Assembly (NCBI GenBank): GCA_022072445.1
Contig: JAJVHV010000025.1
Coordinates: forward strand, 1-57,188
Direction of reading: 5' to 3'
DNA length: 57,188 nt
Origin: Phycisphaerae bacterium
Lineage (GTDB): Bacteria; Planctomycetota; Phycisphaerae; UBA1845; Fen-1342
The notes under the pieces are model-generated. The model was not told the origin of the DNA and did not search any database. It saw only the letters and a program-made list of their open reading frames with translations. Position numbers and translations under genes: made by a program. This document shows, in pieces, positions 9,375 through 16,893 of the stretch; positions within the stretch are counted from its first letter, which is position 1; each line of letters starts with the position of its first letter.

Positions 9375-9506
9375 TGGCATCGGCGTTGATCACTTGCCGC
9401 GGCGCGCCCACAGAGATGCGCCGGCGTCGGAGGGGTGTTGAAAACTCCGTAGCCGCACACAACGGAGACTCGGAGTGACGAACCCGTTGCCGCCGGCGAG
9501 GCACGC

Positions 9507-10586
9507 TCACGGTAAGTTGAGATTCGTCATCTCGACGTAGGCGTGGCCGCTGACGGGCTCGGCGTCTCGCGTCCCTGCGACCCAGCAGAGACCTTCCCAA
9601 TACACGTTCAAGGTGCTCGCGCGCGTATCAAGCTCCTGATCATCCAGCGCGCGGTTGACATTCAGCGCAAGGCCGATTGACGGGATCTCCACCTCCCAGC
9701 GGACGGGATAGGTCGCGCCGCTGTCCGGGCTGGTCCAGAACTCGGCGTTGATGATCGTGAAGTCGTCCGGCTCCAAGACCGCCGTGGTGCCGTCGGGCTC
9801 GCTCAGCGTTCCCTGGTCGAGCGTTGTATCGTCGTCGAGGAAGCGGTAGATCATGATCGCTGTCCCGTCGTCGAGCCGGAGGCTGAACCAGACCCACTTG
9901 AGGAAGGGATTCCGCACGTCGCGGCCCCATTGCCGGTCGAACCACACCTTGCCACTGACCGGCAAGATCTCCTGGCCGTCGCGGAGGTAGCCGGACGCAA
10001 TCATCCGCGGCCGCGAATAGTAGAACGAGCTGCCGACCGTACCGTAATGCACGTAGCCATTCTCACCGTGCAGAACCGGGTCGCCGCCTGGTCCGAGGAC
10101 CAGGTCAAGCTCGTAACTGCCGTCGGGCATGACGCCGCTAATGTGGTCGCGCCCCTCGCCGCCGAGCAGCGTCAGCAGCGGGGTGGTCAGGTGGAACCCC
10201 TGGCTGACCACGGGCTGCGGCAGAATCGTGCGCACCTGGTCGTAGGTGAATGACTGGTCAGCCACGTCGGTGATCGCGAAGTGCGCCACGTGCCCGTCGA
10301 TCGGCGCGACGATTGGCAAGCCCTCGGGCGTGCCGACGAAAACGCCCGGTGCGGCATGGAAGATGACCGCCTCGAAGCCGTACTCGCGCCCGTCCTCAGC
10401 AGCCAGCAGCCCGGTGTAGTACCACCACTCCGCGCTGTAGCACTGCCGCGATTCGTCCTCCGGGAGGAGGACGGCGGGCGACTCGGTCAGCCATTCGTAG
10501 CAGGCGTCGGGACACGGACAGCCGCCCAGTATGCCAGCCAGCACTCCGTACACGACGACCGCCCCCACCCTCGCCGAGCCCGCCAT
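9507..10586 (-). CDS. AttH/CrtC-like lipocalin-fold lipoprotein
   Basis: 359 residues. The N-terminal signal has a lipobox (ILGGC, Cys near residue 23). The body matches the 'predicted secreted hydrolase' AttH/CrtC-like family: YSAEWWYYTG near residue 50, FHLTTPLLTLLGG, a central WFDRQWG motif, and the closing pattern YWEGLCWVAG...GHAYVEMTN. These two-domain lipocalin-like proteins handle lipids or carotenoid-like substrates; the exact reaction here is unknown. It follows the TetR gene after two bases with GGAG upstream of its ATG, so the pair is an operon and the lipoprotein is a likely TetR target. Confidence 0.85.
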   Translation of the reverse strand: MAGSARVGAVVVYGVLAGILGGCPCPDACYEWLTESPAVLLPEDESRQCYSAEWWYYTGLLAAEDGREYGFEAVIFHAAPGVFVGTPEGLPIVAPIDGHVAHFAITDVADQSFTYDQVRTILPQPVVSQGFHLTTPLLTLLGGEGRDHISGVMPDGSYELDLVLGPGGDPVLHGENGYVHYGTVGSSFYYSRPRMIASGYLRDGQEILPVSGKVWFDRQWGRDVRNPFLKWVWFSLRLDDGTAIMIYRFLDDDTTLDQGTLSEPDGTTAVLEPDDFTIINAEFWTSPDSGATYPVRWEVEIPSIGLALNVNRALDDQELDTRASTLNVYWEGLCWVAGTRDAEPVSGHAYVEMTNLNLP

Positions 10587-10588
10587 AA

Positions 10589-11209
10589 CTACTCCGCCTT
10601 CAGGCTGACCCGCCCGAAGAATATCTTCTTGGTCAACGCCGCCATCTCGTCGGCCGAAAAATCGTCCGGCCGCTCGACCAGGGCGGGCAGGAACGCGTTG
10701 CTAATCCCTTCCAGTCCCAGCGCGAGCATCTTCGGCTCGACCTCCACGAACAGCATCCTGCGTATGCCGGCGCGGAAGAGAGATTCCAGCCGGTCGAGCA
10801 CCTTTTCGTAAAGAGCGCGCGCAGCGCGATCCAGTCCGACCGTCGGCGCGCACTGCGCCGCGGCGGTCTGGCCGAAGTACAGCCGTGCCGTCGGGATGTG
10901 CCGGACGAACAGGTCCGCCTTGGTCTCGATGTAGCGCTCCAGTTTCTCGATCTCCGAACCGCGCGCGTTGAGGGCCGCCGACAGCGCCGCCTCAAACTCC
11001 CGCACCGTGTCGAGGATCAGGGCACGGTATAGCGCCTGCTTGTCCTCGAAGAGCTTGTAGAGCGTGCCGACGGCGAACTCCGCCCGGTCGGCAATCTCCG
11101 CCATGCTCGTTCGATCGAACCCTTTGCGCGAGAAGAGGTCTTGCGCCGCCGCAAGGATTTCACGGCGGTGCCGCTGCCGCTCCCGCTCCCTGCGAGTCAC
11201 TTTCCCCAT
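10589..11209 (-). CDS. TetR-family regulator
   Basis: 206 residues from the ATG at 11209, chosen because GGAGGTG lies six bases upstream; a start nine codons earlier is in frame. The helix-turn-helix is clear: EILAAAQDLFSRKGFDRTSM then ADRAEFAVGTLYKLFEDKQA. It is transcribed away from the lipoprotein and peptide genes at 11397 and 11700. Between them lies a promoter whose spacer contains a 14-bp palindrome, and a related palindrome occurs at 13278. It therefore probably controls the whole 9.5-14.8 kb cluster (inference). Confidence 0.92.
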   Translation of the reverse strand: MGKVTRRERERQRHRREILAAAQDLFSRKGFDRTSMAEIADRAEFAVGTLYKLFEDKQALYRALILDTVREFEAALSAALNARGSEIEKLERYIETKADLFVRHIPTARLYFGQTAAAQCAPTVGLDRAARALYEKVLDRLESLFRAGIRRMLFVEVEPKMLALGLEGISNAFLPALVERPDDFSADEMAALTKKIFFGRVSLKAE

Positions 11210-11255
11210 CGAGACACCTCCATCACAAGCCAACATGAGCCCGTTGCCGATCCGC

Positions 11256-11285
11256 TTGACAGCCGTGAACCATCATTCATATTAT
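11256..11285 (+). promoter_or_regulatory. near-consensus promoter with operator-like palindrome in its spacer
   Basis: TTGACA (11256-11261), 18 bases, TATTAT (11280-11285): the strongest sigma-70-type promoter seen in the window, firing rightward towards the lipoprotein gene at 11397. Its spacer contains TGAACCATCATTCA (11266-11279), an interrupted palindrome (arms TGAA/TTCA) that shares 11 of 14 bases with the reverse complement of the site at 13278-13291. A bound TetR dimer would block this promoter. Confidence 0.65.
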
Positions 11286-11396
11286 GTATCGGAAGTTCGC
11301 GGCCGTCAAACACTCTCGGCGGCGGAGATGTCGCCGGATGCGGTGGCGATCGCGACGGCGACAAACGACTGCGGGTTGTGCAAGGAGCAGACGGCC

Positions 11397-11627
11397 ATGA
11401 GCATGCGACGGTTTCGTGCTGCGGCGTTGACCATGATGCTCGGCTTCGGTTCGCTTATCTTCCAGAGCTGCCCGTTGACCGGGCTCCTGGACGACTGCTT
11501 CGGCGAAGACACGATATCTAGCTCGGAGTACGACGACCTGAACGCCGTCGAGCGCCTTCTCTACGAAGAGAACTGGTGCGGCCGATACACACGCCGCTCG
11601 GACTTCTTCGGCGACCTGTTCGACTGA
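11397..11627 (+). CDS. small lipoprotein
   Basis: 76 residues. AAGGAG lies 12 bases upstream of the ATG; the frame is open further upstream but no better start is seen. A charged n-region and hydrophobic core end in a lipobox-like FQSC near residue 25, then an acidic mature part (LLDDCFGED, SSSEYDDLNAVERLLYEENW). No family recognised. It is the first gene after the strong promoter at 11256 and lies in the same direction as the 39-residue peptide gene. Confidence 0.65.
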   Translation: MSMRRFRAAALTMMLGFGSLIFQSCPLTGLLDDCFGEDTISSSEYDDLNAVERLLYEENWCGRYTRRSDFFGDLFD

Positions 11628-11699
11628 TGTCGCAGCAGCGACAGCCGTGTGCAGCAGGAATGCGCGTGCGAGCCGAGCCTTTGCCAAAGGAGGATTGTC

Positions 11700-11819
11700 A
11701 TGCTGTTCACCGACTTTTTGAATCAGGTTTTCGGTCTGTTCTCGCAGTTGGCCCAACTGTGGCTGAGCCTCGTCCAGCAGTTCTTCGGCCTGGACCTCAG
11801 CGCTTTCATGACCGGGTGA
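11700..11819 (+). CDS. 39-residue amphipathic peptide
   Basis: The sequence begins MLFTDFLNQVFGLFSQLAQL and has a near-perfect Shine-Dalgarno (AAAGGAGG) at a good distance, which argues strongly for translation. It is one long amphipathic helix rich in Leu, Phe, Gln and Trp with almost no charge, so it probably binds membrane or lipid. It lies 72 bases after the small lipoprotein gene and before the acyltransferase homologue. No family recognised. Confidence 0.6.
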   Translation: MLFTDFLNQVFGLFSQLAQLWLSLVQQFFGLDLSAFMTG

Positions 11820-12035
11820 CTCCCTGCGCCCGCAGGTGGCCGAGTCCGGGGTTGAGCGCGACCGGAAACGGAACCAGGTACGCCGTTCTCCAGGCGGCTA
11901 CGACTCTTGCCGTGGGAGCCTGGTACGGAGGTAGGCGACGGACATTCTTGCGCAAATGCTAGCCTAATTGACGCGGGCGGCTTCTCACTGCCTTGAGAGG
12001 TTTCGCCCGCCCGGCGCTTCGCAAACAAAGCCCTT

Positions 12036-12986
12036 GTGGGCAAACGCGCCATGGGCGTCTCAGCAACCGGTGCCCTGGTCCGCTTCGGCAACGCCTACCG
12101 GCGAGTACTGGCGGCCGTTCTGTGTGCGATCGGCCCGCGTGCGGCGTATTCGCTTTTGGGCGTCCTGGCGCGGCTGCTTTATCGACTGCTCGACCCGCTA
12201 CGCGAACGTAGCGAGGCCCAGTGCCGAGCGGCGTTGGGCGACGAATACGCCGAGCGTGACATCGCCCGCATTGCTGAGCGAGCCTTCGTTCACCGCGCCT
12301 GGAATCTGGCCGACCTGATGCTCGCCGACCGGCTGATTCGCCGCAGCACGTACCACCGCTACGGCGGCCGCATCACCGAGCCCCACCTCGGCATGCTGCG
12401 AGATGCCCAGCGCAGCCGGCGGTCGGTCATCCTCGTGACGGCCTATTACGGTCCATTCGACCTGCTACCGCTGTTCCTCGGCTACAACGGGTTTCGTGTG
12501 GGGGTTGTCTACCGGCCGCATGCCAATCCGGACTTCGATGCGTATCGCCGGAAAATCCGCGCTCGCAGCGGCTGCGAGATGATCCCCGACAGGCAGGCGG
12601 TCAGCCGCCTGCCCCAGATATTAGAGGATGGCGGCATGGTGGCGATTCTCTCCGACCACCATGCCGCCCGGCGCGGTATTCCGGTGACCTTCCTGCGCCT
12701 GGGAACCGCCGCCTCGCGCTCCGTCGGGATACTGGCGACGCGTTACGAGGCGGTGGTTGCCGTAGCGGGCATCCGCCGGTTACATGACGCGTTCCGCTTC
12801 GAGGTTGTCGTAGCCGATCTGTTTGGGCCGAGTGCATGGTACGGCGAAGACGATCCGGCCGTTTATATTACCCAGCGCTACATCAGCGCGCTGGAGAAAA
12901 TTGTTCTCGACGACCCTACGCAATACCTCTGGGCCCATGCCCGCTGGGGCGAGGCTGTCGCTCGCCAGCTCGTGCGCAAGGCCTAG
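12036..12986 (+). CDS. LpxL/HtrB-family lysophospholipid acyltransferase homologue, catalytic His replaced
   Basis: 316 residues from GTG at 12036 (ATG at 12051 also possible). The architecture is that of lipid A late acyltransferases: N-terminal hydrophobic helix, then an acyltransferase domain with YRPHANPDFD and SDHHAARRGIPVTFL corresponding to the substrate-binding motifs, and a closing WAHARW like the family's WxHxRW. The catalytic HX4D motif reads TAYYGPFD here: the His position is Tyr137 and Asp142 is kept. Either the enzyme is inactive or uses another mechanism. Its setting among lipoproteins and TetR points to an envelope lipid function. Confidence 0.85.
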   Translation: MGKRAMGVSATGALVRFGNAYRRVLAAVLCAIGPRAAYSLLGVLARLLYRLLDPLRERSEAQCRAALGDEYAERDIARIAERAFVHRAWNLADLMLADRLIRRSTYHRYGGRITEPHLGMLRDAQRSRRSVILVTAYYGPFDLLPLFLGYNGFRVGVVYRPHANPDFDAYRRKIRARSGCEMIPDRQAVSRLPQILEDGGMVAILSDHHAARRGIPVTFLRLGTAASRSVGILATRYEAVVAVAGIRRLHDAFRFEVVVADLFGPSAWYGEDDPAVYITQRYISALEKIVLDDPTQYLWAHARWGEAVARQLVRKA

Positions 12987-13003
12987 CCCGTGCGTGCCGG
13001 GGG

Positions 13004-13168
13004 TTAGCTGTCGCCTGCAATGTCGATGATCGACAGCGTGAGGCCGATCGCCGCTTCGATGATGTTGCCGGCACTGCCGTCATCGGCCGGCGCCTGCTCT
13101 GCCATGGGAATCCCCATCAGGAACGCGAGCAAACCGGCTGTGCGCCACCGCAAGTTCTTGAACGTCAT
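13004..13168 (-). CDS. small secreted or membrane-anchored protein
   Basis: 54 residues. GAAAGGGG precedes the ATG at a suitable distance. Residues 4-25 (KNLRWRTAGLLAFLMGIPMA) look like a signal peptide or single helix, followed by a short acidic part and a hydrophobic tail (NIIEAAIGLTLSIIDIAG). That tail resembles the C-terminal part of the 56-residue lipoprotein at 14633. The gene is oriented against its neighbours, with the palindromic site at 13278 in its upstream region. No family recognised. Confidence 0.5.
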   Translation of the reverse strand: MTFKNLRWRTAGLLAFLMGIPMAEQAPADDGSAGNIIEAAIGLTLSIIDIAGDS

Positions 13169-13247
13169 TCTCGGCCCCTTTCATCGCTGATCCGAGCTAT
13201 CCTTGAATGCGTACCGCGGCCGCAAGGGGGTTCCCCTTCATGGCCGC

Positions 13248-13291
13248 TTGACCAACGCGAACGCTCAGTCCATACTATGAACGTCGGTTCA
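13248..13291 (+). promoter_or_regulatory. promoter with TGAACGTCGGTTCA palindrome
   Basis: TTGACC (13248-13253) and TACTAT (13273-13278) are 19 bases apart and would drive the zinc-ribbon/hydrolase genes from 13370. Overlapping the -10 is TGAACGTCGGTTCA (13278-13291), an inverted repeat with 5-bp arms around GTCG. Its reverse complement matches the 11266 site at 11 of 14 positions, suggesting one regulator acts at both. The minus-strand peptide gene at 13168 may share it. Confidence 0.5.
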
Positions 13292-13369
13292 CAAGCTGTC
13301 AAGGCCGTTGCCGACTCTCGCGACTGGCCGTGGCGGGATCGACTTATTGCCCGAGCAGGTGGAGGTTAG

Positions 13370-13726
13370 ATGCGCAACCACGCCCCCAAGCGACCGGGCG
13401 CGTCGAACGCAGCGGCGGATACGGACCGTCAGCCCGTCGAGGACAGAAATGAAGCGCTGACCACCGAGCTGGTCGCCGCGGCACTGGAATGCCCGTGGTG
13501 TCACCGCCGATCGACCGGGGCGGTTCTCGAACGCCATTGGCATGACCACCAATTCTGGCAGGTGCGCGCTTGCTCCGAGTGCAGCCGGCTCCTGGTCGCA
13601 ATCACGGAAATGGACGGCGAGAGGATTGTCCATACACACGGCGCCACGCTCAGGCTGTGTCTCTCCGAGCCGCCGTTTCCGCGTGTTTGGCGGCAAGCGC
13701 CACAGCTCGGCAAGGACGGGAAGTGA
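13370..13726 (+). CDS. zinc-ribbon protein
   Basis: 118 residues. GGAGG lies just upstream of the ATG. A four-cysteine ribbon is formed by CPWCH (about residues 43-47) and CSEC (about 69-72); the N-terminal 40 residues are hydrophilic and probably disordered. Its stop overlaps the next ATG (TGATG), so it is translationally coupled to the hydrolase lipoprotein. Function unknown; no DNA-binding domain beyond the ribbon is visible. Confidence 0.7.
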   Translation: MRNHAPKRPGASNAAADTDRQPVEDRNEALTTELVAAALECPWCHRRSTGAVLERHWHDHQFWQVRACSECSRLLVAITEMDGERIVHTHGATLRLCLSEPPFPRVWRQAPQLGKDGK

Positions 13727-14628
13727 TGAGGGCACCTCGAATACGGTTCTGTTGCGCGCTGCTGCCCGCGCTGCTGGTGGTGGGATGCGGGCCGGAGACA
13801 GTGCTGGACGGCCTTTTCCCGCCACCGGCGCAGAACACGATCCTCTTCACGCCGGACGTGCTCGGACTGACGTTCGAGCACGTGGAGTTGCAAGTGGACT
13901 CGCCCGCGCCGCACAACGTCTACGCCTGGTTCATTCCGGCGGAGGGCGCTCCGGGAACTGTGCTTATCCACCACGGCAGCCTCTTCAACCGCAGCGCACT
14001 GTTCGACTACTACATGCTGCTCCACGAGCTGGGCTGGAACGTCTTCGTGTACGATTACCAGGGATTCGGCGAAAGCCGCGAACTACCCGGCCTGGAGTCA
14101 TTGCTCCCGGATTCAGACGTGGCTCTTGCGTACGTGCAGCAGCGGCCGGGCGGAGCCGGACGGCCGATCGTCCTGTTTGGCATCTCGGTTGGAACGTTGC
14201 CGACGCTGGCCCAGGCGGCGCGCAACCCCGAAGGCGTCGTCGGTGTGATCCTCCAGGGCAGCTTCGTCCCCGACCTGTTACCGCGCAAATCGTTCTTGCT
14301 GGCCGGCGTCGTGCCGTTGCCCGAGGTAATCGCCCGGTTACCGCAGGAGCTCGACCCGTACGGAAACATCGGGCTGATCACGCTGCCGAAGCTTTTCCTC
14401 CAGTCGCCACAGGACCTGACGACGCCGATCGAAGGCGCCCACCGGTTATTCGAGCTGGCGAGCGAGCCCAAGCGGTTCGTGGAGATTTTCGGCGGCCACG
14501 CGCTGCCCCCCGTGCTCGACCCGAGATACCGCCAACATGTAGCGGATTTTCTGGACGAGGTGAAGGCTGGCTGGACCTTCGCGGAGACATCGGTTCATTT
14601 GTTGGTGAGCGATCTGAACGAGGAGTGA
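13726..14628 (+). CDS. alpha/beta-hydrolase lipoprotein
   Basis: 300 residues. A signal peptide ends in the lipobox VVGC (Cys21). The serine-hydrolase fold is clear: oxyanion strand VLIHHGS, YDYQGFGESR, nucleophile elbow GISVGT (Ser154), acid in SPQDLTTP (Asp230) and base in GGHALPP (His258). The signal places it facing the periplasm at a membrane. It probably acts on a lipid, ester or peptide; the substrate is not predictable. It is coupled to the upstream zinc-ribbon gene and followed four bases later by a small lipoprotein. Confidence 0.88.
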   Translation: MRAPRIRFCCALLPALLVVGCGPETVLDGLFPPPAQNTILFTPDVLGLTFEHVELQVDSPAPHNVYAWFIPAEGAPGTVLIHHGSLFNRSALFDYYMLLHELGWNVFVYDYQGFGESRELPGLESLLPDSDVALAYVQQRPGGAGRPIVLFGISVGTLPTLAQAARNPEGVVGVILQGSFVPDLLPRKSFLLAGVVPLPEVIARLPQELDPYGNIGLITLPKLFLQSPQDLTTPIEGAHRLFELASEPKRFVEIFGGHALPPVLDPRYRQHVADFLDEVKAGWTFAETSVHLLVSDLNEE

Positions 14629-14632
14629 GTCC

Positions 14633-14803
14633 ATGCGTGTACGTAAATGGCGGCGCCACGTTGCGCTCCTGACAAGCGGTGCCCTGCTGCTGCAAGCGCA
14701 GGGCTGCTTGGTAGACACCAATGTCCTGATCGCCGACCTGACCCAGGCGGTGCTGACTGTGTTGCTGGACACGCTGGTTGGCGCGCTGTCGCAGGGGATC
14801 TGA
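14633..14803 (+). CDS. small lipoprotein
   Basis: 56 residues. GAGGAG precedes the ATG. Basic n-region (RVRKWRRH), hydrophobic core and lipobox-like AQGC (Cys25) are followed by a 31-residue hydrophobic/amphipathic tail (LIADLTQAVLTVLLDTLVGA). It is the last gene of the 13370 operon and of the cluster; the prophage begins just beyond. No family recognised. Confidence 0.6.
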   Translation: MRVRKWRRHVALLTSGALLLQAQGCLVDTNVLIADLTQAVLTVLLDTLVGALSQGI

Positions 14804-14913
14804 TCGCGGTCGAACGACCTCAGCTTTCTGCACCTGGCGCGGCTCCTCGGTGGCCGCGTCAAGCGCCCGGATTTCCAGCAGGGTGGCTTTGCATAGCAGG
14901 ATCGCGGTGTCGG

Positions 14914-15099
14914 CTATCCGGCCAGGCGGTGCGCGCGGGTCAGGCCGCCGAAGCGGCTGCGATAGGCCGAGCTCGACAGCACGCCTTCGGTTTCGTCGAT
15001 CAGCAGCCCTGAAGGGGTCGTCGAATCCGTTCCGCGAGCATACAAGCGCGTGTTATTTCCGCGCGAAGCTCCCTTGACCGCAGAGGCGGCGGCGGTCAC
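14914..15099 (-). CDS. short C-terminal-like ORF at the prophage left edge
   Basis: 61 codons starting at GTG, which overlaps the stop of the upstream membrane-protein gene (GTGA). Its end (AYRSRFGGLTRAHRLAG) weakly resembles the RFGxLxxAYxxxGY tail seen in some recombinase or homing-type proteins (from memory). It may be a genuine small last gene of the late operon or the residue of a longer gene cut at the attachment site. Low support. Confidence 0.35.
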   Translation of the reverse strand: MTAAASAVKGASRGNNTRLYARGTDSTTPSGLLIDETEGVLSSSAYRSRFGGLTRAHRLAG

Positions 15100-15629
15100 C
15101 CGTTGCAGTTCTTGCAGCCGGGCTGTGACAGTGTCGCGCTAGGCGATGGCGCGCCGCGAACTCGGTTCAATAGCGGTACCGCGGCACCGGAGCACGCGGC
15201 CGACGTGAAGAGCCATGCGGCGAGATCGCTGACCCCGCGGGTGACCGCGAACACGGCGGCGGCGGTCCAGAAGGCCTGGCACGCGAAGCAGCCCATGAAG
15301 TAGGTGAAGGCTCGCCAGCCGAGGGAGGTGCGGGCAAGCTGCTGGAGCTCGCGGCGCTTCGTCTCGATCTCGGCGTCCGTGAGCGGCTGCCTGGCCGCGT
15401 GCGGGGAGCGGCGGGCGACATCCTCGTCCCACTTTGCGCGGTTGTTGATCTCCCAATTCAGCCGGTTCATACGCTGGCGGCGCGGGGCGTCGCGCAGCGA
15501 TAGGCGGTACTGGAGCTCGGCCGCCGGCAGCGAGCCGAACAGCGCCTTGGCGATGGCGCAGACGGCCAGTGTCCAGATGAAGAACGACGCCACGTGCGAC
15601 CAGTCGGTGATTTCGAAGATACTCGTCAT
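15096..15629 (-). CDS. phage membrane protein with a CxxC segment
   Basis: 177 residues, GGAGG upstream of the ATG. There is an N-terminal membrane helix (ASFFIWTLAVCAIAKALFG), a basic, helical middle (about residues 45-95), then two membrane helices, the first opening with MGCFACQAFWT. The C-terminus ends in CKNCNG. The arrangement of a CxxCxxFW motif at a membrane helix resembles small DUF1360-type proteins, but I cannot assign a function. Last but one gene of the phage late region. Confidence 0.65.
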   Translation of the reverse strand: MTSIFEITDWSHVASFFIWTLAVCAIAKALFGSLPAAELQYRLSLRDAPRRQRMNRLNWEINNRAKWDEDVARRSPHAARQPLTDAEIETKRRELQQLARTSLGWRAFTYFMGCFACQAFWTAAAVFAVTRGVSDLAAWLFTSAACSGAAVPLLNRVRGAPSPSATLSQPGCKNCNG

Positions 15630-15632
15630 GAT

Positions 15633-16136
15633 TCACGCCTCCTTGCGTTCGTTGCCGCGCCGTTCCGTGTCGGCGGGCTTGTCCTTGTTCTTGCAACATC
15701 CTGAATCGCAGTGGTCGAGAGCCGCGATCGGCGCCGCGATCTCAGCCGGCAACGTCATGACCGGTCCGCGGGGCGCGACGATCGGGCCGGCCGAGTTCAT
15801 CGAGAGCTCGTGAGCCGGGCGGCCGGCGCACTGCTCCAGCCGTTCGCGCAGTAGATGGCGGATGATCCTCGCCTCCGGCGGAGCATTGCTCGGGTCCACC
15901 GTGAAGTTGCCGGTCTTCGGCAGCTTCCAGCCGGCGTCGAGCTTGGAGAACAGGTTCACGATCGCCGGGTCGCGCTCGATCAGCCAGCGGCGCAGCTCGG
16001 TCTCGCTCGTGCCGTCGAGCAGCTCGACCGCGCGGGCGAGCACGTAGTCGCATGCCAGCAGACCCAGCTCGTCGTCCGGGCAGTAAGCCGTCAGGTGGAC
16101 CCGCTTCGGGCCGACGTTGATTGATACGACCGGCAT
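15633..16136 (-). CDS. hypothetical phage protein
   Basis: 167 residues from the ATG at 16136, which has GGGAG nine bases upstream (a GTG three codons earlier is possible). No family recognised. The first ~110 residues look globular (VVSINVGPKRVHLTAYCPDD, ETELRRWLIERDPAIVNLFS); the tail has CDSGCCKNK and is highly charged, possibly metal binding. It sits between the Toprim gene and the membrane protein. Confidence 0.65.
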   Translation of the reverse strand: MPVVSINVGPKRVHLTAYCPDDELGLLACDYVLARAVELLDGTSETELRRWLIERDPAIVNLFSKLDAGWKLPKTGNFTVDPSNAPPEARIIRHLLRERLEQCAGRPAHELSMNSAGPIVAPRGPVMTLPAEIAAPIAALDHCDSGCCKNKDKPADTERRGNERKEA

Positions 16137-16194
16137 TCCATGCACTCCCTTGCGGCGCCATCAACGCAGGCGGCTGCCTCGTGCTTCCTGCGCG

Positions 16195-16893
16195 TTACTG
16201 GTCTCCGGCACCGGCGAACACCAGCCGCCGCTCCCACATCCAGCGAATCTCCGTCTGCCACGACGCAGAGGCGAACGCGACCAGGGCTTCCAGTTCCTCG
16301 AACCGCGTCGCGCCCGGGTCGCGGTTCTCGCCGCCGATGTGGACCGAGCCGACGTTGGGCGCGCCCGTCGCCTTCGCCAGGTCCTGCGCCAGCCGGCGGC
16401 AGCGGCCGTAGACGTTCGCGTCGAGCATGATGTAGACCATGCGGTAGAGCGGGATCGCGTTCGTGACGTACGCAAGCTGCTCGCTCGTCGGCAGCGAACC
16501 GAAGAACGCTGTCGCGACTGACGCGTTGCCCGGCTGCATGGCGGCGGTGACCATCAACGCGTCGAACGGGCCCTCGACTACGAACAGCGTGTCGCCGCCG
16601 GCGAGCACGCGGTCGGGCTCGTAGATCACGACCTTGTGCCCGCCCTCGACCGGGTGACTGAGCCAGCGCTTGCGCTGCTTCGCGTCGATCGCCCGGGCCG
16701 TGTAGCCCAGGTCGAGGCCGGACTCGCGGACCGGGAACACGACGCGCCGCTCCTGCTCGTCGTAGCGCAGGTCGAATAGAGGGATGAGCGCATCCAGGCG
16801 ATCGGACGGCACGCCGCGGCTGAGCAGATAGTCGTAGCCGTCGGCGGTGACGCCGCTCGGCGCGAGCACGGGCAGTTCCTTCAGATCACGCAT
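16195..16893 (-). CDS. Toprim-domain protein (DnaG-primase-like)
   Basis: 232 residues. The Toprim signature is visible as LFVVEGPFDALMVTAAM (about residues 103-119, the glutamate motif) and VYIMLDANVYGR (about 153-164), where the usual second D of DxD is Asn. The N-terminal part (YDYLLSRGVPSDRLDALIPL, RRVVFPVRE) resembles the domain linking zinc finger and Toprim in phage primases; no zinc finger is present. It overlaps the end of the cysteine-rich protein gene. A primase-like gene downstream of the tail genes is unusual; a nucleotide-binding accessory role is possible. Confidence 0.75.
   Translation of the reverse strand: MRDLKELPVLAPSGVTADGYDYLLSRGVPSDRLDALIPLFDLRYDEQERRVVFPVRESGLDLGYTARAIDAKQRKRWLSHPVEGGHKVVIYEPDRVLAGGDTLFVVEGPFDALMVTAAMQPGNASVATAFFGSLPTSEQLAYVTNAIPLYRMVYIMLDANVYGRCRRLAQDLAKATGAPNVGSVHIGGENRDPGATRFEELEALVAFASASWQTEIRWMWERRLVFAGAGDQ

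Noticed and set aside
14804-15100. Copy of the tRNA-Pro 3' end as attL
   Set aside because: I searched by eye for the GTGACAGGATTTGAACC core and found no match; only a chance GTGACAG.
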